Assembly (NCBI RefSeq): GCF_000214175.1
Contig: NC_015564.1
Location: 3,720,001-3,784,000 of the forward strand
Source of the DNA: Hoyosella subflava DQS3-9A1
Lineage (GTDB): Bacteria; Actinomycetota; Actinomycetes; Mycobacteriales; Mycobacteriaceae
DNA: 64,000 nucleotides
Direction of reading: 5' to 3'
The position numbers and the translations under genes are program-made. A model generated the notes under the pieces. It had not been told where the DNA came from, searched no databases, and saw nothing but the letters and a program-made list of their open reading frames with translations. Each line of letters opens with the position of its first letter. Positions within the stretch are counted from its first letter, which is position 1. Of the stretch, positions 63,031-64,000 are shown one piece after another.

Positions 63031-64000
63031 CCGGCGAGTACCTCGGCAACTCGCTCGGTGGTTGCCTGCCATGTGGGCAGCGACCTCCTGCGGTCCCGTG
63101 CCGCGCTGCGGAGCCGGTGACGGAGCTGAGAATCCTGCAACCAGCGAGCCAATTCTGCGGCCAGTGCGCCGGCGTCACCCAGCGGTACAAACAGGCCAGG
63201 CGAAGTACCGTCAGCGGCGGTACCGACGGCCTCGGGGATGCCGCCCACCTCGGACGCCACCACGGGAACGCCCCGGGCAAGCGCCTCGCAGATCACCATT
63301 CCGTACGTCTCGCTCCGCGATGCCAGCACGAGTAGATCGGCAGTGGCGTACTTCTTCGAAACGGCATCTGTGTCGAGAGCCCCGGTGAAGGTGACCCGAC
63401 CGGCGATCCGCGAGGTGTGCAACTGCTGCCGCAGACGATCGACGAAGACGGGTTCACGATCCAGCGGACCGGCGAGGGTGCAATGCCATGACAGTTCGGC
63501 GATGCGGTCCAGCGCGTCGAGCAGAAGGTCGTGACCCTTGTGTTCGGCGACTGTCGCCACGCACAACAGCTGTCGCCCCTCCGGACTTCCACATGCGAGT
63601 TCAGCGGAGTCCACGCCGGGATGGGCCACGTGCACGCAACCGGGCTCCAGACCGTACTCGGCCAGCAGCTTCTCCCGCGTCCAGCGGCTGGTAGTGACGA
63701 TTGAGTCGGCTACCCAAAGCACTTCGCGCTCAAGCTGGTTCTCGGGGAGCATGTGCACCAGCACAACCAGCCGAAGGCGTCTGGCCGCCGACACAAGAAC
63801 CTGCGGCATGGCAGAGACGATGATGCCGTCGACGAGCACCACCGAGTCGTCCGGAATCTCGGCCGTCACCTCGGTGACTTCAACACCCTCGGGCCGCGGC
63901 CAGCAGCCCGCGACCGGCTGGACGCATACCTGCCACCCCAGCCGGGTGAGCCCCTCCGCGATCCGACGGTCGTAGTAATTGCCGCCGCTCGGACGGGCTG
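63027..64000 (-). CDS. Glycosyltransferase family 4 protein, 5' end beyond window
   Basis: A GT4-type retaining glycosyltransferase, cut by the window edge. The frame stays open from 63869 to the edge, with PSGGNYYDRRIAEGLTRLGW as its start region (GGNYYDRR is the N-terminal glycine loop). Donor-site motifs are VATVAEHKGHDLLLDAL and the EX7E region YGMVICEALARGVPVVASEVGG. First visible gene of a reverse-strand cluster. Confidence 0.9.
   Translation of the reverse strand, partial: ARPSGGNYYDRRIAEGLTRLGWQVCVQPVAGCWPRPEGVEVTEVTAEIPDDSVVLVDGIIVSAMPQVLVSAARRLRLVVLVHMLPENQLEREVLWVADSIVTTSRWTREKLLAEYGLEPGCVHVAHPGVDSAELACGSPEGRQLLCVATVAEHKGHDLLLDALDRIAELSWHCTLAGPLDREPVFVDRLRQQLHTSRIAGRVTFTGALDTDAVSKKYATADLLVLASRSETYGMVICEALARGVPVVASEVGGIPEAVGTAADGTSPGLFVPLGDAGALAAELARWLQDSQLRHRLRSAARDRRRSLPTWQATTERVAEVLAG

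Overview
The window is high-GC DNA with dense, often overlapping genes, GTG/TTG starts and actinobacterial families: a mycothiol-type maleylpyruvate isomerase fold, class Ib ribonucleotide reductase (NrdHIE plus a separate NrdF), TreS-Mak of the trehalose-to-GlgE route, a deazaflavin (F420)-type nitroreductase and many TetR/MarR regulators. The best fit is a mycolic-acid-group actinobacterium (Mycobacteriales, in the neighbourhood of Rhodococcus, Hoyosella, Dietzia or Gordonia). The genus is inference. No rRNA, tRNA, insertion sequence, prophage or CRISPR array was seen.

Layout. 0-2.7 kb: aliphatic amidase amiE, its AAA+ partner amiB and a Nudix hydrolase. 3-5.9 kb: a LysR regulator divergent from a YeiH-type membrane protein, then a DUF1206 protein. 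5.9-14.5 kb: nrdF and nrdHIE, each preceded by a NrdR-like box, with an alcohol dehydrogenase, a mycothiol-type enzyme, a divergent MarR/small-molecule kinase pair and an S4 protein between them. 14.5-19.8 kb: a divergent membrane protein/TetR pair, an ABC exporter, and an SPFH/ribbon-helix-helix pair. 19.8-24.8 kb: an unknown protein, a cysteine-free ribosomal protein bL36 behind a Zur-like box, a flavin reductase/TetR pair, MarR, nadE, VKOR and a hydrolase. 24.8-30.4 kb: a NaeI-like restriction endonuclease and C5 methyltransferase, with Vsr repair nuclease 3 kb away beyond a ThrE exporter and an epoxide-hydrolase-like gene. 30.4-34.7 kb: a sugar-dehydrogenase-like lipoprotein, threonine dehydrogenase and a methyltransferase.

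34.8-44.1 kb is a sugar-catabolism island: alpha-glucosidase with a divergent LacI repressor, a ROK regulator, and a tightly overlapped zwf-edd-glk-eda operon encoding the Entner-Doudoroff route from glucose to pyruvate plus glyceraldehyde-3-phosphate, except for 6-phosphogluconolactonase. It ends in strong hairpins. 44.2-50.2 kb holds a transporter, an AraC regulator, small enzymes, the remnant of an HxlR regulator, and a protein fusing a GHKL-type ATPase fold to a GNAT acetyltransferase. 50.4-53.6 kb is treS-mak. 53.7-56.2 kb is a thioesterase/DUF2236 pair opposite a TetR gene with a perfect split palindrome between them. 56.2-58.2 kb is a three-gene nitrile-hydratase-like cluster with an unusual metal-site motif and a His-Asp tail. 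58.6-59.1 kb is a YdeI-type gene interrupted by an amber codon. 59.2-64 kb is a dense set (glycosyltransferase, lipid-flippase-like membrane protein, RibD-type reductase, two methyltransferases, and a convergent CDP-alcohol phosphatidyltransferase) that runs off the right edge.

The least-explained parts are the nitrile-hydratase-like cluster, the right-edge glycosyl/pterin-reductase/methyltransferase cluster, and the ATPase-acetyltransferase fusion. Several operators, start choices and hairpins are read directly from the sequence but were not tested computationally.
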